From the NCBI RefSeq assembly GCF_014648475.1, contig NZ_BMRE01000018.1, positions 1-64,000 on the forward strand: a stretch of 64,000 nucleotides of DNA. Reading direction: 5' to 3'. The notes under the pieces are model-generated. The model was not told where the DNA came from, did no database searches, and saw only the letters and a list, made by a program, of their open reading frames with translations. Made by a program: the position numbers and the translations under genes. Source of the DNA: Lentzea flava (GTDB lineage: Bacteria; Actinomycetota; Actinomycetes; Mycobacteriales; Pseudonocardiaceae). Shown here one piece after another: positions 1 to 8,848 of the stretch; positions within the stretch are counted from its first letter, which is position 1; each line of letters begins with the position of its first letter.

Positions 1-130
1 AGGGCATCTGCGTGTCTATGACACGGACCGAACCACTAACTCATCGGTGGATCCGGGCTCAGGTGCACAAAAGCGCCGTTCATCGTTTCCAGCCGGGGGT
101 GCACCCGTGCGGATCGGTGCGCCCCCTCTC

Positions 131-1276
131 TCAGGCGAGTGCCTCTGTCGGCGACTGACGGGCCGCCCGGACCGCTGGATAGACGCCGGCGATGGCGCCG
201 ATGGCGATGGCCGCGCCCACTCCCCCGAGCAGGGCGGGCCACGGCAGTGCCGCCGGCCACTTCTGGCTGATCGAATACCCGGCCGTGACCGCGATTCCGA
301 CGATCACGCCGACCAGCCCTCCGAGGCCCGACAGCAACACCGACTCGGTGAGGAACTGCCACCTGATCTGCCGCCGGGTCGCCCCGAGCGCCCGCCGCAG
401 ACCGATCTCCCTGCGCCGTTCCAGCACCGAGATCACCATCGTGTTCGCCACGCCGACGCCACCCACCAACAACGCGACCCCGCCCAGTCCCAGGAACAAC
501 GCGTTGAAGGAGCTCTCCACCAGCTGCTGGGCCTCCAGCGCCTCCGACGGCCGCGACACCTTGACCTCGTTGGCCTGCTGCGGGTTCAGCGTCGGGCCGA
601 GCAGCTTGCGGACGTTCTCGACCTGGTCCTGGGCCGTGCGCACGTAGACGGTGCTGGCGTGGCCCTCGAACCCGAACGCCTCCTTCGCCGCCTCCCAGCC
701 GATCAGCGCGGACCTGTCGATCTCCGGCGAGAGCGGCAGCGGGCCGAGGATGCCCACCACCGTGAACCACTGACCGTCGATCCACAGCTGCACGCCCGGC
801 CTGTCGACGCCCAGCCGCGACGCCGCGGTGCCCCCGAGCACCACCGACTTCTCGCCGGGCGACAGCCACCTGCCCTCGCGGACCTCCGCGTTCAGCACCT
901 TCACCAGGTCCTGCTCGGCCGCCTGCACCTGCAGCCCGAGCGTGTCGCTCGACGGCACGAGGTCGTTCTTGCGGACGTTCGCGGAGATCTTGCCGGTGGC
1001 GCTGGCCGACGACACCGCGCCGATCCGCTTGGCCATCGGCACGGCGGTCTCGGGCAGCTTCGCGTCCTGGCCGAAGAAGTCCTGGCCCGGCGCGGCGGTC
1101 AGCAGGTTCGTGCCCAGCTTGGACATCTTCTCGTGCAACGCCGCCGCGCTGGAGGCGGGAATGCCGACCACGGCGACGACCGCGGCGATGCCGATCGCGA
1201 TGCCGAGCGCGGACAGGATCGCCCGCAGCGGGCGGGTGCGCATGCCGAAGAAGCCGAGGCGCAGCAGGTCGATCAC
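131..1276 (-). CDS. MacB/FtsX-type ABC transporter permease
   Basis: Membrane subunit of a MacAB-like exporter. About 381 aa, with an N-terminal membrane helix (about residues 20-40, beginning RAILSALGIAIGIAAVVAVVG), a large extracytoplasmic MacB-like domain, and three C-terminal helices; the stretch RRREIGLRRALGATR is typical of FtsX permeases. I chose GTG at 1276 because GGAGGG lies six bases upstream; a reading frame continues a little further upstream into the inserted tnpB DNA. It should be the distal gene of the leftward operon 4737-131, but the tnpB insertion now separates it from its ATPase gene at 2550-3200, which may reduce its expression. Substrate unknown. Family assignment is secure; its job is inferred from the operon. 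Confidence 0.88.
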   Translation of the reverse strand: MIDLLRLGFFGMRTRPLRAILSALGIAIGIAAVVAVVGIPASSAAALHEKMSKLGTNLLTAAPGQDFFGQDAKLPETAVPMAKRIGAVSSASATGKISANVRKNDLVPSSDTLGLQVQAAEQDLVKVLNAEVREGRWLSPGEKSVVLGGTAASRLGVDRPGVQLWIDGQWFTVVGILGPLPLSPEIDRSALIGWEAAKEAFGFEGHASTVYVRTAQDQVENVRKLLGPTLNPQQANEVKVSRPSEALEAQQLVESSFNALFLGLGGVALLVGGVGVANTMVISVLERRREIGLRRALGATRRQIRWQFLTESVLLSGLGGLVGVIVGIAVTAGYSISQKWPAALPWPALLGGVGAAIAIGAIAGVYPAVRAARQSPTEALA

Positions 1277-1329
1277 GACACCCTCCGAACCAAAGCCCGC
1301 GTACAACTGGTCATCCCGGTCCCAGTACG

Positions 1330-2544
1330 TTGGTTGCCGTGCGAACGGCCTACAAATGCCGGGCCTACCCGACTGCCGAACAAGCTGCGGCGCTCAACCG
1401 CACGTTCGGATGTGTGCGCGTGGTGTGGAACAAGACGCTGCACGAACGGACTCATCGGTATCGCAACGAAAACACGCGTACCTCGTATCGAGAGACGGAC
1501 GCCGCGCTGACCAGGTGGAGGCAAGGAGAGGAACTCGCGTTCCTGTCGGAGGTGTCCTGTGTGCCGTTGCAGCAGACACTGCGCCACCAGCACACGGCGT
1601 TCCAGAACTTCTTCGCCGGGCGCGCGCGATATCCGAGGTTCAAATCGAGGACGGGCCGCCAGACTGCGCACTACACGCGATCGGCGTTCCGGATGCGCAA
1701 CGGATCGCTGACCCTGGCCAAGACCAGCACGCCACTGCGGTTCACGTGGTCTTTCGATGACGTCGACGTCCGCGACATCGATCCGACCACCGTCACGATT
1801 TCGCGGGAACCTGACGGCCGTTGGTACGTGAGCTTCGCTGTGGACATCGCAGGCACCACCGCCCGGCCGGTGAATCACGCCATAGGAGTAGACCTCGGCG
1901 TGAAGACTCTTTTGGTCACCAGCGACGGCGAGCACATCACCAACCCTCAGCACCTGGCTCGCAAAGCCCGAAATCTGGCCCGCTACCAGCGCCGACTGGC
2001 TCGTTGCCAGCGTGGCAGCAACAACCGCGGCAAGGCGAAGATCAAGCTCGCCCGCGCTCATCGCAAGGTGCGCAATGCCCGTCAGGACTTCCTGCACCGC
2101 ACCACCACCAGGCTGGTGCGATCGGCCGACATGATCGCGATCGAGGATCTCAGCGTCTCCGGCATGGTCCGCAACCGTCACCTGTCCCGCGCCATCTCCG
2201 ACGCCGGGTGGGGCGAGTTCCGGCGGCAACTGGAGTACAAGTGCGAACGCGCGGGCCGCACATTGGTCGTGATCGACCGCTGGTATCCCTCCAGCAAGAC
2301 CTGCTCGAGCTGCGGGCACCTGCTCGCCGAGCTGAAGCTCTCCGCCCGGCACTGGACGTGCCCAGGCTGCCGCACCCGGCACGACCGGGACCTCAACGCG
2401 GCGAAGAACATCCTTGCGGCTGGTCGAGCCGTAGCCCGAGGCGACTCGGGCGATGCCTGCGGAGCTGATGTCAGACGGCAAGGGTCCTCCCTTCCGCGAT
2501 CGGCGATGAAACAGGAAGCACGCGCCGGGAAAATCGGTTCGTAG
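1330..2544 (+). CDS. tnpB: IS200/IS605-family TnpB (OrfB) RNA-guided nuclease
   Basis: About 404 aa, full length for TnpB. The RuvC-type catalytic residues are all present: Asp188 in AIGVDLGVK, Glu272 in IAIEDLS and Asp354 in HDRDLNAAKN. The zinc finger is intact (Cys325-Cys328 and Cys344-Cys347). The start is TTG at 1330 or GTG at 1339; no strong ribosome site is visible. There is no tnpA beside it, so it is a stand-alone (IS1341-like) element. TnpB proteins cut DNA guided by an omega-RNA overlapping the 3' end of their gene; such an RNA would lie about 2400-2550, but I cannot fold it here. The element sits on the opposite strand between two genes of one exporter operon. Exact element ends are not determined. 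Confidence 0.9.
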   Translation: MVAVRTAYKCRAYPTAEQAAALNRTFGCVRVVWNKTLHERTHRYRNENTRTSYRETDAALTRWRQGEELAFLSEVSCVPLQQTLRHQHTAFQNFFAGRARYPRFKSRTGRQTAHYTRSAFRMRNGSLTLAKTSTPLRFTWSFDDVDVRDIDPTTVTISREPDGRWYVSFAVDIAGTTARPVNHAIGVDLGVKTLLVTSDGEHITNPQHLARKARNLARYQRRLARCQRGSNNRGKAKIKLARAHRKVRNARQDFLHRTTTRLVRSADMIAIEDLSVSGMVRNRHLSRAISDAGWGEFRRQLEYKCERAGRTLVVIDRWYPSSKTCSSCGHLLAELKLSARHWTCPGCRTRHDRDLNAAKNILAAGRAVARGDSGDACGADVRRQGSSLPRSAMKQEARAGKIGS

Positions 2545-2549
2545 CGAAG

Positions 2550-3200
2550 TCAAACGATCACCCCGTCGCGCACCTCGATGCGACGCGGAGCCCACGCCGC
2601 GATGTCGCGGTCGTGCGTGATCAGCACGACCGTCGTGCCGTCGGAGTTGAGCTTCTCCAGCAACTCCAGCACTCCCGCGCCGTTCTGCGTGTCGAGGTTC
2701 CCGGTCGGCTCGTCCGCGAGCAGGATGCCCGGCGTGTTCACGACGGCCCGCGCGATCGCGACCCGCTGGCGTTCACCGCCGGAAAGCTCGTGCGGCTTGT
2801 GCAGCGAACGGTGCAGCAGCCCGACTCTGTCCAAAGCGGACATCGCCAGCGCCCGTCTCTTCGAGCGCGGCACGCCCGCGTAGACCAGGCCGGAGGCCAC
2901 GTTCTCGATCGCCGAGAGTCCTTCGGTGAGGAAGAACTGCTGGAACACGAACCCGATCGTGCGGGCCCGCAGAGCCGACAAGGCGTTGTCCGACAACGAG
3001 GACACGTCGTGGCCGTCGATCTCGACGCGGCCGGTGGTCGGCTTGTCGAGCGTGCCCATCAGGTGCAGCAGCGTCGACTTCCCCGAGCCGGACGGGCCCA
3101 CGATCGCGAGCATCTCGCCGCCCCCGACGGTCAGGGAGACGTCGCGCAGCGCCTGCACGCCACCGGGATAGGTGCGGCTCGCGTGGTCGACCGTGATCAC
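2550..3200 (-). CDS. MacB-type ABC transporter ATP-binding protein
   Basis: 216 aa cytoplasmic ATPase of a MacAB/LolD-type exporter. Walker A GPSGSGKST (about residue 37), Q-loop FVFQQFF, signature LSGGERQRVAIARA, Walker B ILLADEPTGNLD, and the switch His in LITHD. The GTG start at 3200 overlaps the TGA stop of the adaptor gene by four bases, so translation is likely coupled. The partner permease gene now lies beyond the tnpB insertion. The last codons and TGA at 2550 abut the insertion, so the native 3' end may have been altered slightly. Confidence 0.92.
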   Translation of the reverse strand: MITVDHASRTYPGGVQALRDVSLTVGGGEMLAIVGPSGSGKSTLLHLMGTLDKPTTGRVEIDGHDVSSLSDNALSALRARTIGFVFQQFFLTEGLSAIENVASGLVYAGVPRSKRRALAMSALDRVGLLHRSLHKPHELSGGERQRVAIARAVVNTPGILLADEPTGNLDTQNGAGVLELLEKLNSDGTTVVLITHDRDIAAWAPRRIEVRDGVIV

Positions 3201-4249
3201 TCGGTGGTCACCACCTTCATGCCCTCGCGCAGGCCTTCGCCCTGCACCTCGACCTGGCCCTTGGCGAAGATGCCGACGGTGACGGGAATGGTCTTGCCGT
3301 CCTCGGTGACGAGGCCGTAGCCGCCCTCGTTCAACGCGAGCAGCGCGCCGATCGGGACCGCGAGCACGTTCTGCTTCTTGGCCACCGTGAAGACGGCCGT
3401 GACGTTGGCGGTCTCGAGCCCTTCCGCGGCCTTCGGGTCGTCGACGGAGATCGTCAGCACGATCTTCGGCTTCTGGCCCTGGTTCGGGTCGCCCGCGGTG
3501 CGGCTGATACCGGTGATCGTGCCGGTGGTGGGCTTGCCGCCGACGATCGACAGCTCGACCTTCTCGCCCTGCTTGGCGAGCCGCTGCTTGGACTGCTCGA
3601 GCTCGACGGTCACCGCGCGGTCGGTGCCGGTGACCTTCATCAGGTCGCCGCCGGCGGGGGCGCCGAGCTGGGCGGTCAGCGACGACACGCGGATCGCGCC
3701 GGGCTGGACGATCACGTCGCCCTGGCCCAGCTTTCCGGACTGCTCCAGGCCGTTGGCCTTCTGCCACTTCTTCAGCGCGGAGGCCGTGTACGAGGTGAAC
3801 TTCTCGTCGGGGGCACCGAAGTCCTTGAACCCCAATGCGGCGAGGTTCTCTTCCACGACCTTGACGTCGGGGCCGTTCGACATGCCCGCTTCCAGGTCGC
3901 GGTAGAGCGGCATCGAGCCGTAGAACAGCGGCACCGGCTTGGCGTCCGCCCAGTACACGGGTTTGCCCTGCTCGATGACGGCGCCGGAGTTCGGCAACCC
4001 GGTGATGGTGCCGCCTTTCCGGCCCGCCACGCCTCGCTCCGCGCCGAAGCCGAGCTGGCCGTTCACCGACTGCTGGTCGGCGAGGTTCGTCTTCTTGACC
4101 GGTGCGGTCTTCACCGGGTCGTTCTGCAGTGGTGCGGCGTTGGCCTGGTCGGCCGCGACTCTGGTGAGCACCACGACCGAACCCGTCCCGAGCACCACCG
4201 CAGCCACGAGGGCGGCGATGAGGATCTTCCTGTTCACGCGGCGCTTCAT
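3197..4249 (-). CDS. MacA-like adaptor with peptidoglycan-binding domain
   Basis: 350 aa. An N-terminal membrane anchor (about residues 9-29) is followed by a biotinyl-lipoyl/HlyD-like region, a peptidoglycan-binding-1-like segment around residues 120-160 (VKVVEENLAALGF, then TASALKKWQKANGL), and a C-terminal beta-rich domain resembling membrane-fusion proteins. Actinomycete adaptors of this kind replace MacA in MacAB-like exporters. The ATG start overlaps the upstream lipoprotein stop (ATGA), and the 3' end overlaps the ATPase start, so the genes form one leftward operon. Cargo unknown. Confidence 0.82.
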   Translation of the reverse strand: MKRRVNRKILIAALVAAVVLGTGSVVVLTRVAADQANAAPLQNDPVKTAPVKKTNLADQQSVNGQLGFGAERGVAGRKGGTITGLPNSGAVIEQGKPVYWADAKPVPLFYGSMPLYRDLEAGMSNGPDVKVVEENLAALGFKDFGAPDEKFTSYTASALKKWQKANGLEQSGKLGQGDVIVQPGAIRVSSLTAQLGAPAGGDLMKVTGTDRAVTVELEQSKQRLAKQGEKVELSIVGGKPTTGTITGISRTAGDPNQGQKPKIVLTISVDDPKAAEGLETANVTAVFTVAKKQNVLAVPIGALLALNEGGYGLVTEDGKTIPVTVGIFAKGQVEVQGEGLREGMKVVTTE

Positions 4250-4737
4250 CCGACGGGCCTCGCCGCGACCATGCCCTCACCGAGGCCGCAGTCCTTCATG
4301 TCCTGCTTGACCTTGTCGTCGTCCATGTTCGGCAGCTCGATCGACTCGGCCGCGCCGCCGCCCTCGAACTTCGGGTCCGGCCAGTTGTAACCCTTGTCCC
4401 GCATGCACTTCGCCTGCTGGCGCAGCTTGTCCTGCTCCTCGGGCGACGGTGGCTTGAACTCGCCGCCGTTGGGCAGGTGCTTCTTGCAGGCCTCGTGGGC
4501 GGACTTCATCTTCTCCTCGTCGGGAGGGCCGCCGTCGCCGGGTTGTGCCTCGATCATCACGCCGCCCTTGTCGTCCTGCTTCGGGTCCGGCATGTCGATG
4601 CCGTTCTCCCGCATGCACTGGGCGAACTTGACCATGTCGCCCTTGTCGTCCTTCTTGGCCTCGTTCGGCTGCTCTTTCGACCCGCAGGCGGTGAGCGCCA
4701 TGAGCAGGGCCAGCAGCACTGCGATGGTGGATTTCAC
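4246..4737 (-). CDS. Secreted lipoprotein with paired Cys-Met-Arg motifs
   Basis: 163 aa with a lipoprotein signal peptide: hydrophobic core to residue 17, lipobox LTAC, Cys18. The mature part is acidic and lysine-rich. It contains two similar units, FAQCMRENGIDMPDP and QAKCMRDKGYNWPDP, a duplication often seen in actinomycete lipoproteins encoded beside ABC exporters. First gene of the leftward exporter operon and divergent from the two-component system. It may bind the exporter substrate or sense envelope stress; no function is established. Confidence 0.75.
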   Translation of the reverse strand: MKSTIAVLLALLMALTACGSKEQPNEAKKDDKGDMVKFAQCMRENGIDMPDPKQDDKGGVMIEAQPGDGGPPDEEKMKSAHEACKKHLPNGGEFKPPSPEEQDKLRQQAKCMRDKGYNWPDPKFEGGGAAESIELPNMDDDKVKQDMKDCGLGEGMVAARPVG

Positions 4738-4786
4738 GGTGACAGGTCTACGGAGGCCGTCATTCGGCGGCGTTAAGCGAAAGCCT

Positions 4787-4804
4787 TTATCCGGCGCTTA
4801 TCCG
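4787..4804. promoter_or_regulatory. Paired TTATCCG direct repeats, candidate response-regulator box
   Basis: TTATCCG occurs at 4787-4793 and 4798-4804, eleven bases (one helical turn) apart, in the gap between the divergent lipoprotein/exporter operon and the response-regulator gene. OmpR-type regulators usually bind such tandem repeats. This suggests, without proof, that the regulator controls both itself and the exporter. Confidence 0.45.
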
Positions 4805-4826
4805 CCGCTCGCGGAGAATGGGCGTC

Positions 4827-5486
4827 ATGCGCGTGCTGGTGGTCGAGGACGAACAGCTGCTCGCGGACACGATCGCCGAAGGGCTGCGCAGGTTCTCGAT
4901 GGCGGTCGACGTCTGCTACGACGGCGAAGCGGCGTTGGAACGCGTCGGGGTGCACGCGTACGACGTCGTGGTGCTCGACCGCGACCTGCCGCTCGTCCAC
5001 GGCGACGAGGTGTGCAAGGCGGTGCACACGAGCGGCGGTGAGGCGCGGGTGCTGATGCTGACGGCGGCGGCCGAGGTGGACGACCGGGTGGCCGGGCTGG
5101 GGCTCGGCGCCGACGACTACCTGACCAAGCCGTTCGCGTTCGCCGAACTCGTGGCGCGCGTGCAGGCGTTGAGCCGCCGGGCTCGTCCTGCCCTGCCACC
5201 GGTGCTCGAACGAGCGGGCGTCACGCTGGACCTGCCGCGGCACCAGGCGATGCGCGACGGCAGGTTCCTGCCGCTCTCGCCGAAGGAGTTCGCCGTGCTG
5301 GAGGTGCTGATGCGGGCGGAGGGCAACGTGGTGAGCGCCGAGGAGCTGCTGGAGAAGGCCTGGGACGAGCACGCCGACCCGTTCACCAACGCCGTGCGGG
5401 TGGCGGTGATGACGCTGCGCCGCAAGCTGGGTTCGCCGCAGGTCATCGAGACCGTGCCCGGTGCCGGCTACCGGTTCGGCTCGTGA
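4827..5486 (+). CDS. OmpR/PhoB-family response regulator
   Basis: 219 aa from the ATG at 4827 (GGAG ten bases upstream). Receiver domain: acidic pair in VVEDE, phospho-acceptor Asp51 in VVVLDRDLP, Thr in MLTAA, Lys101 in YLTKPF. The C-terminal winged-helix DNA-binding domain (about 125-219) ends EVLMRAEGNVVSAEELLEKAW and VRVAVMTLRRKLG. It overlaps the kinase gene by four bases (GTGA). Likely controls the neighbouring exporter through the TTATCCG repeats; the signal is unknown. Confidence 0.93.
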   Translation: MRVLVVEDEQLLADTIAEGLRRFSMAVDVCYDGEAALERVGVHAYDVVVLDRDLPLVHGDEVCKAVHTSGGEARVLMLTAAAEVDDRVAGLGLGADDYLTKPFAFAELVARVQALSRRARPALPPVLERAGVTLDLPRHQAMRDGRFLPLSPKEFAVLEVLMRAEGNVVSAEELLEKAWDEHADPFTNAVRVAVMTLRRKLGSPQVIETVPGAGYRFGS

Positions 5487-6616
5487 CGCTGCGGACCAGG
5501 CTGACGGCCTGGTACGCCGGGGTGTTCCTGATCGCGGGCGTGGCGCTGATCGGGCTCAACTACTTCCTGCTCGCCGAGTGGCTCCGGCCGGCCACGGCGG
5601 GAATCGCGGTGGCGCGCGCCCCCCTTCCGCTCGGGTCGACGGACGCGCTGCTGGTGACGCAGCTGCCGGCCGACACCCTGGTGGTGCCGGCGGAGCAGAT
5701 CGAGTCGGACATCCTGGGCAGGCTGCTCTGGCAGTCGGTGATCGCGCTGGTGATCGCGGCGATCCTCGCGGTGTGGCTCGGCTGGGTCGTCGCCGGGCGG
5801 GTGCTGGCGCCGCTGCACGAGATCACCACGACCGCGAACCGCCTGGAGGCGGAACGGCTCGACCAGCGGATCGAGCTGGAAGGGCCGCCGGACGAGCTGA
5901 AGGAGCTCGCGGACACGTTCGACGGGATGCTCGACCGGCTCGCGTCGTCGTTCGACAGCCAGAAGCGGTTCGTCGCGAATGCGTCGCACGAGCTGCGCAC
6001 GCCGTTGGCCGTGCAACGGACGTTGATCGAGGTGGCGCTGGCCGACCCCGGAGCGTCGGACGAGATGCGCCGTCTCGGAGCGCATCTGCTCGACACGAAC
6101 GAGCGAAGCGAGAAGCTCATCGACGGGTTGTTGCTGCTCGCGCGCAGTGATCGCGGTCTGGCGACGCGGGAGCTGATGTGGCTGGACGAGATCATCGACG
6201 ACGAGGTCGAGTCGTGCACCTCGCTGGCGGCGTCGAAGGAGGTCACCTTCGACGTGTCGGTGCGGCCGTACCTGGTCGAGGGCGACCCGGTGCTGATGGC
6301 GCAGCTCGTCGGCAACCTGCTGCGCAACGCCGTGCTCTACAACAAACCTGGCGGAACCGTGTCGGTCCGTCTCGATCGGGAACTCGTGGTCTCGAACACG
6401 GGACCGACCGTGCCCGCGGAGGCGGTGCCCGGCCTCTTCGAGCCGTTCCGGCGGCTGCGCGATCGCACCGGAACCGCTGGATCCGGCCTCGGTCTGTCGA
6501 TCGTGCAGTCCGTCGCCAGGGCTCATCAGGGTTCGGTGAAGGCTCGTCCGAACGGGGGAGGCGGCCTGGTGGTACAGGTGAACCTTCCGGAAACCGGCGT
6601 GCGACAGCCCTCGTGA
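5483..6616 (+). CDS. Sensor histidine kinase
   Basis: 377 aa membrane kinase. Two membrane helices (about 10-32 and 85-106) flank a short extracellular loop, then HAMP (about 105-160), HisKA with phospho-His169 in NASHELRTPL, and HATPase_c with N box LLRNAVLYN and G box GSGLGLSIVQSV. The GTG start overlaps the response-regulator stop. The small sensor loop suggests an envelope or membrane stimulus. Partner of the regulator at 4827-5486. Confidence 0.93.
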   Translation: MTLRTRLTAWYAGVFLIAGVALIGLNYFLLAEWLRPATAGIAVARAPLPLGSTDALLVTQLPADTLVVPAEQIESDILGRLLWQSVIALVIAAILAVWLGWVVAGRVLAPLHEITTTANRLEAERLDQRIELEGPPDELKELADTFDGMLDRLASSFDSQKRFVANASHELRTPLAVQRTLIEVALADPGASDEMRRLGAHLLDTNERSEKLIDGLLLLARSDRGLATRELMWLDEIIDDEVESCTSLAASKEVTFDVSVRPYLVEGDPVLMAQLVGNLLRNAVLYNKPGGTVSVRLDRELVVSNTGPTVPAEAVPGLFEPFRRLRDRTGTAGSGLGLSIVQSVARAHQGSVKARPNGGGGLVVQVNLPETGVRQPS

Positions 6617-6717
6617 ACTGGCAAGATCACGTTGAGATATCGGCGCGCCTCCCGCCCCAGGGTGGCTCGTTGTCCTAACGTTGTCTGCTGGCGAGGTGCA
6701 AATTCAGGGAGGCCACG

Positions 6718-7650
6718 ATGCGAGCGCTGCGAGTCATCGGGCTCGACGAGGACGGCAAGTCCGTCATCCTCGAGGACCCCGAAAACCGCGGCGAGCGCTT
6801 CACGCTCCCCGCCGACGAGCGCCTGCGGGCGGCACTGCGCGGTGATCTGGCCCGCCTCGGCCAGATGCAGATCGAGTCGGGCGAGGCCCAGATGCGGCCG
6901 CGCGAGATCCAGGCGCGCATCCGCGCCGGTGAGTCGATCGAGCAGGTCGCGGCCGCCGCCGGCATGCCGACGCACCGCATCGAGCGCTTCGCCTACCCGG
7001 TGCTGCTGGAGCGTTCGCGCACGGCGGAGCTGGCCCAGCGCGCGCACCCGGTCCGCGAGGACGGTCCCGACGTGCAGACGCTCGGTGAGGTCGTCGCGCA
7101 CTCGTTCGGCCTGCGCGGGCACGACCTCTCCGACACCTCGTGGGACTCGTGGCGCGGTGACGACGGCCGCTGGATCGTGCAGCTGCACTGGAAGACCGGG
7201 CGCTCGGACAACCGGGCGCACTGGGCGTTCCACCCCGGTGCGCAGGGCGGCACGGTGACGGCGCTGGACGACGCTGCTGTCGACCTCATGGACCCGAACC
7301 CGAACCGGACGCTGCGCACGGTCCGGCCGGTGACGCAGCTGGCGCGGCAGGCCCTGGAGGCGACTCCGGTGACGCCTGCTCCCGCGCCCGTCGCGGAGGA
7401 GCCGGCACCGGTGCCGGTCCAGGCACCTGCCCCCGCTCCGGCTCCCGTCGTGGCGGAGAAGCCGGTGCAGGAGAAGCTGCCGGAGCCGGAGCCCGCTCCT
7501 GCCCCACCTCCACCGCCGGTGAAGAAGGAGCAGGAGCCCGCAGCGGAGAAGCCGGTGCGCAAGGACCCTCCTCCGAAGCGGGGGAAGAAGAACCACCCCA
7601 TCGTCCCTTCGTGGGAGGACGTTTTACTGGGCGTGCGGTCGAACCGCTGA
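6718..7650 (+). CDS. sepH: Septation protein SepH (DUF3071)
   Basis: 310 aa. The N-terminal DUF3071 region (about 1-185) carries a helix-turn-helix-like segment (REIQARIRAGESIEQVAAAAG). A long Pro/Ala/Glu-rich linker (about 210-280) and a basic C-terminus follow. In Streptomyces and mycobacteria SepH binds FtsZ and stimulates its assembly at the septum. GGGAGG stands just before the ATG. It is monocistronic, with a non-coding gap of about 100 bases upstream. Confidence 0.88.
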   Translation: MRALRVIGLDEDGKSVILEDPENRGERFTLPADERLRAALRGDLARLGQMQIESGEAQMRPREIQARIRAGESIEQVAAAAGMPTHRIERFAYPVLLERSRTAELAQRAHPVREDGPDVQTLGEVVAHSFGLRGHDLSDTSWDSWRGDDGRWIVQLHWKTGRSDNRAHWAFHPGAQGGTVTALDDAAVDLMDPNPNRTLRTVRPVTQLARQALEATPVTPAPAPVAEEPAPVPVQAPAPAPAPVVAEKPVQEKLPEPEPAPAPPPPPVKKEQEPAAEKPVRKDPPPKRGKKNHPIVPSWEDVLLGVRSNR

Positions 7651-7666
7651 CTGATCGGCTGACGCC

Positions 7667-8002
7667 GTGGGACGTCGTGTCGCGCTGGCTGCCGGAGTGG
7701 GCGCATTCCTCGGTCTCGCCTGGTGGGGAGTGTTCGCACTCATCTCAACGGGCGCGGTCTGCTCGTTCGAGGACTGGGGCTGCCTCGGCACCTTCGTGAT
7801 GACCGTGCCGGTCTTCGCGGTGGTGGCGGCGGCGCTCGGGTGGGTGGCGTTGCGTTCTTTGGGTGAGTCGCGGGCAGGGCTGGTCGCCGTGCCCGCGACC
7901 CTCATGTCCGTGGTGGCGATGGTGCTCCTGCTCGGCCTGCCCCACCTGGCCTTCGCGGTGTTCGCGGCGCTGTACGCGTTGCTCGCCGTGCTCACCAGGT
8001 GA
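7667..8002 (+). CDS. Small membrane protein, four predicted helices
   Basis: 111 aa, almost entirely hydrophobic, with about four helices (residues 5-27, 40-62, 74-94, 94-110). No recognised domain. First of five consecutive small membrane-protein genes; it starts 17 bases after sepH stops. Confidence 0.6.
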   Translation: MGRRVALAAGVGAFLGLAWWGVFALISTGAVCSFEDWGCLGTFVMTVPVFAVVAAALGWVALRSLGESRAGLVAVPATLMSVVAMVLLLGLPHLAFAVFAALYALLAVLTR

Positions 8003-8066
8003 AGGTGCTGTGGAGGAGTTGTGGAGATCGGCCCGCGTCATTCCTTGATCAGGTAGCTCTTGGCGC

Positions 8067-8435
8067 ATGTTCTTGCGCGTGATCATCGGAGCCCTCGCCG
8101 GGGCGGTCGTCGGCGCCGGTTTCCTCATGAGCCTGCACCTGCTTCCTCGCCAGGGCGACATCATCGTGATCGCCATGTCGATTCCGGTGATCTTCGCGTT
8201 CTGGATGGCGGTGGCCGGCGGGCTGATCGCGGGCGGGTTCCGGCTGGCCGGGCAGAACCGCGCCTGGTGGGCGACCGGAGCCGGCGGCGCGGTGTGGGTC
8301 GTGGTGATCGTCTCACTCGTGTTCGGCGGGGCGTTCTCGAAGCACAACGACCTCCCCTTCCCACCCGTGGCGCTGGCCGTGTCGTGTGCGGCCTACGCGA
8401 TCGCCGCGCTGTGCACGGGAGTGAGAGCGCGATGA
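8067..8435 (+). CDS. Small membrane protein
   Basis: 122 aa with about four hydrophobic segments; begins MFLRVIIGALAGAVVGAGFL, similar in style to the next two proteins, which suggests tandem duplication. Its TGA overlaps the next ATG (ATGA). Function unknown. Confidence 0.62.
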   Translation: MFLRVIIGALAGAVVGAGFLMSLHLLPRQGDIIVIAMSIPVIFAFWMAVAGGLIAGGFRLAGQNRAWWATGAGGAVWVVVIVSLVFGGAFSKHNDLPFPPVALAVSCAAYAIAALCTGVRAR

Positions 8436-8848
8436 TCCGCGCGCTGGTGGGGGCGGTGGCAGGTGCGATCGCCGGCGCCGGTTTCTACCTGAGCTGGTGG
8501 ATCTGGTTCCCGACGCTGTGCGAACCGGACGACGGACCTGGCTGCGGGGTCGCGGTGATCGCGATGCTGCCGGTGTTCCTCTGCGGCTGGATGCTCGTGG
8601 GCAGCACGCTGGTGTTCCTGACCCTCAAGGTGCTGAAACGGCGCAGCCCCTGGCCGGCGGCCGGGCTCGGGTGCGCGCTCTGGGTGCCGTTGTGGTTCGT
8701 GTTCGTGCTGGTCGCGATGGTCATGACGGTGTGGAGGGAGGCGGGCCTGATCGGGGTACCGGTGGTGTCCTACCTGCTCGGGGCCGTCTTCACCGGACGC
8801 GAGCCGCGTAGTTCTGCTCATGGTGACGAGGTCGCCGCGACGCCATGA
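8432..8848 (+). CDS. Small membrane protein
   Basis: 138 aa, about four helices. The N-terminus MIRALVGAVAGAIAGAGFYL resembles the preceding gene's, so the two look like paralogues. Start and stop both overlap neighbours by four bases, indicating one transcript. Function unknown. Confidence 0.65.
   Translation: MIRALVGAVAGAIAGAGFYLSWWIWFPTLCEPDDGPGCGVAVIAMLPVFLCGWMLVGSTLVFLTLKVLKRRSPWPAAGLGCALWVPLWFVFVLVAMVMTVWREAGLIGVPVVSYLLGAVFTGREPRSSAHGDEVAATP

Noticed and set aside
1..130. Possible gene at the left edge
   Set aside because: No frame with a start, ribosome site or recognisable pattern; probably downstream flank of the permease gene.
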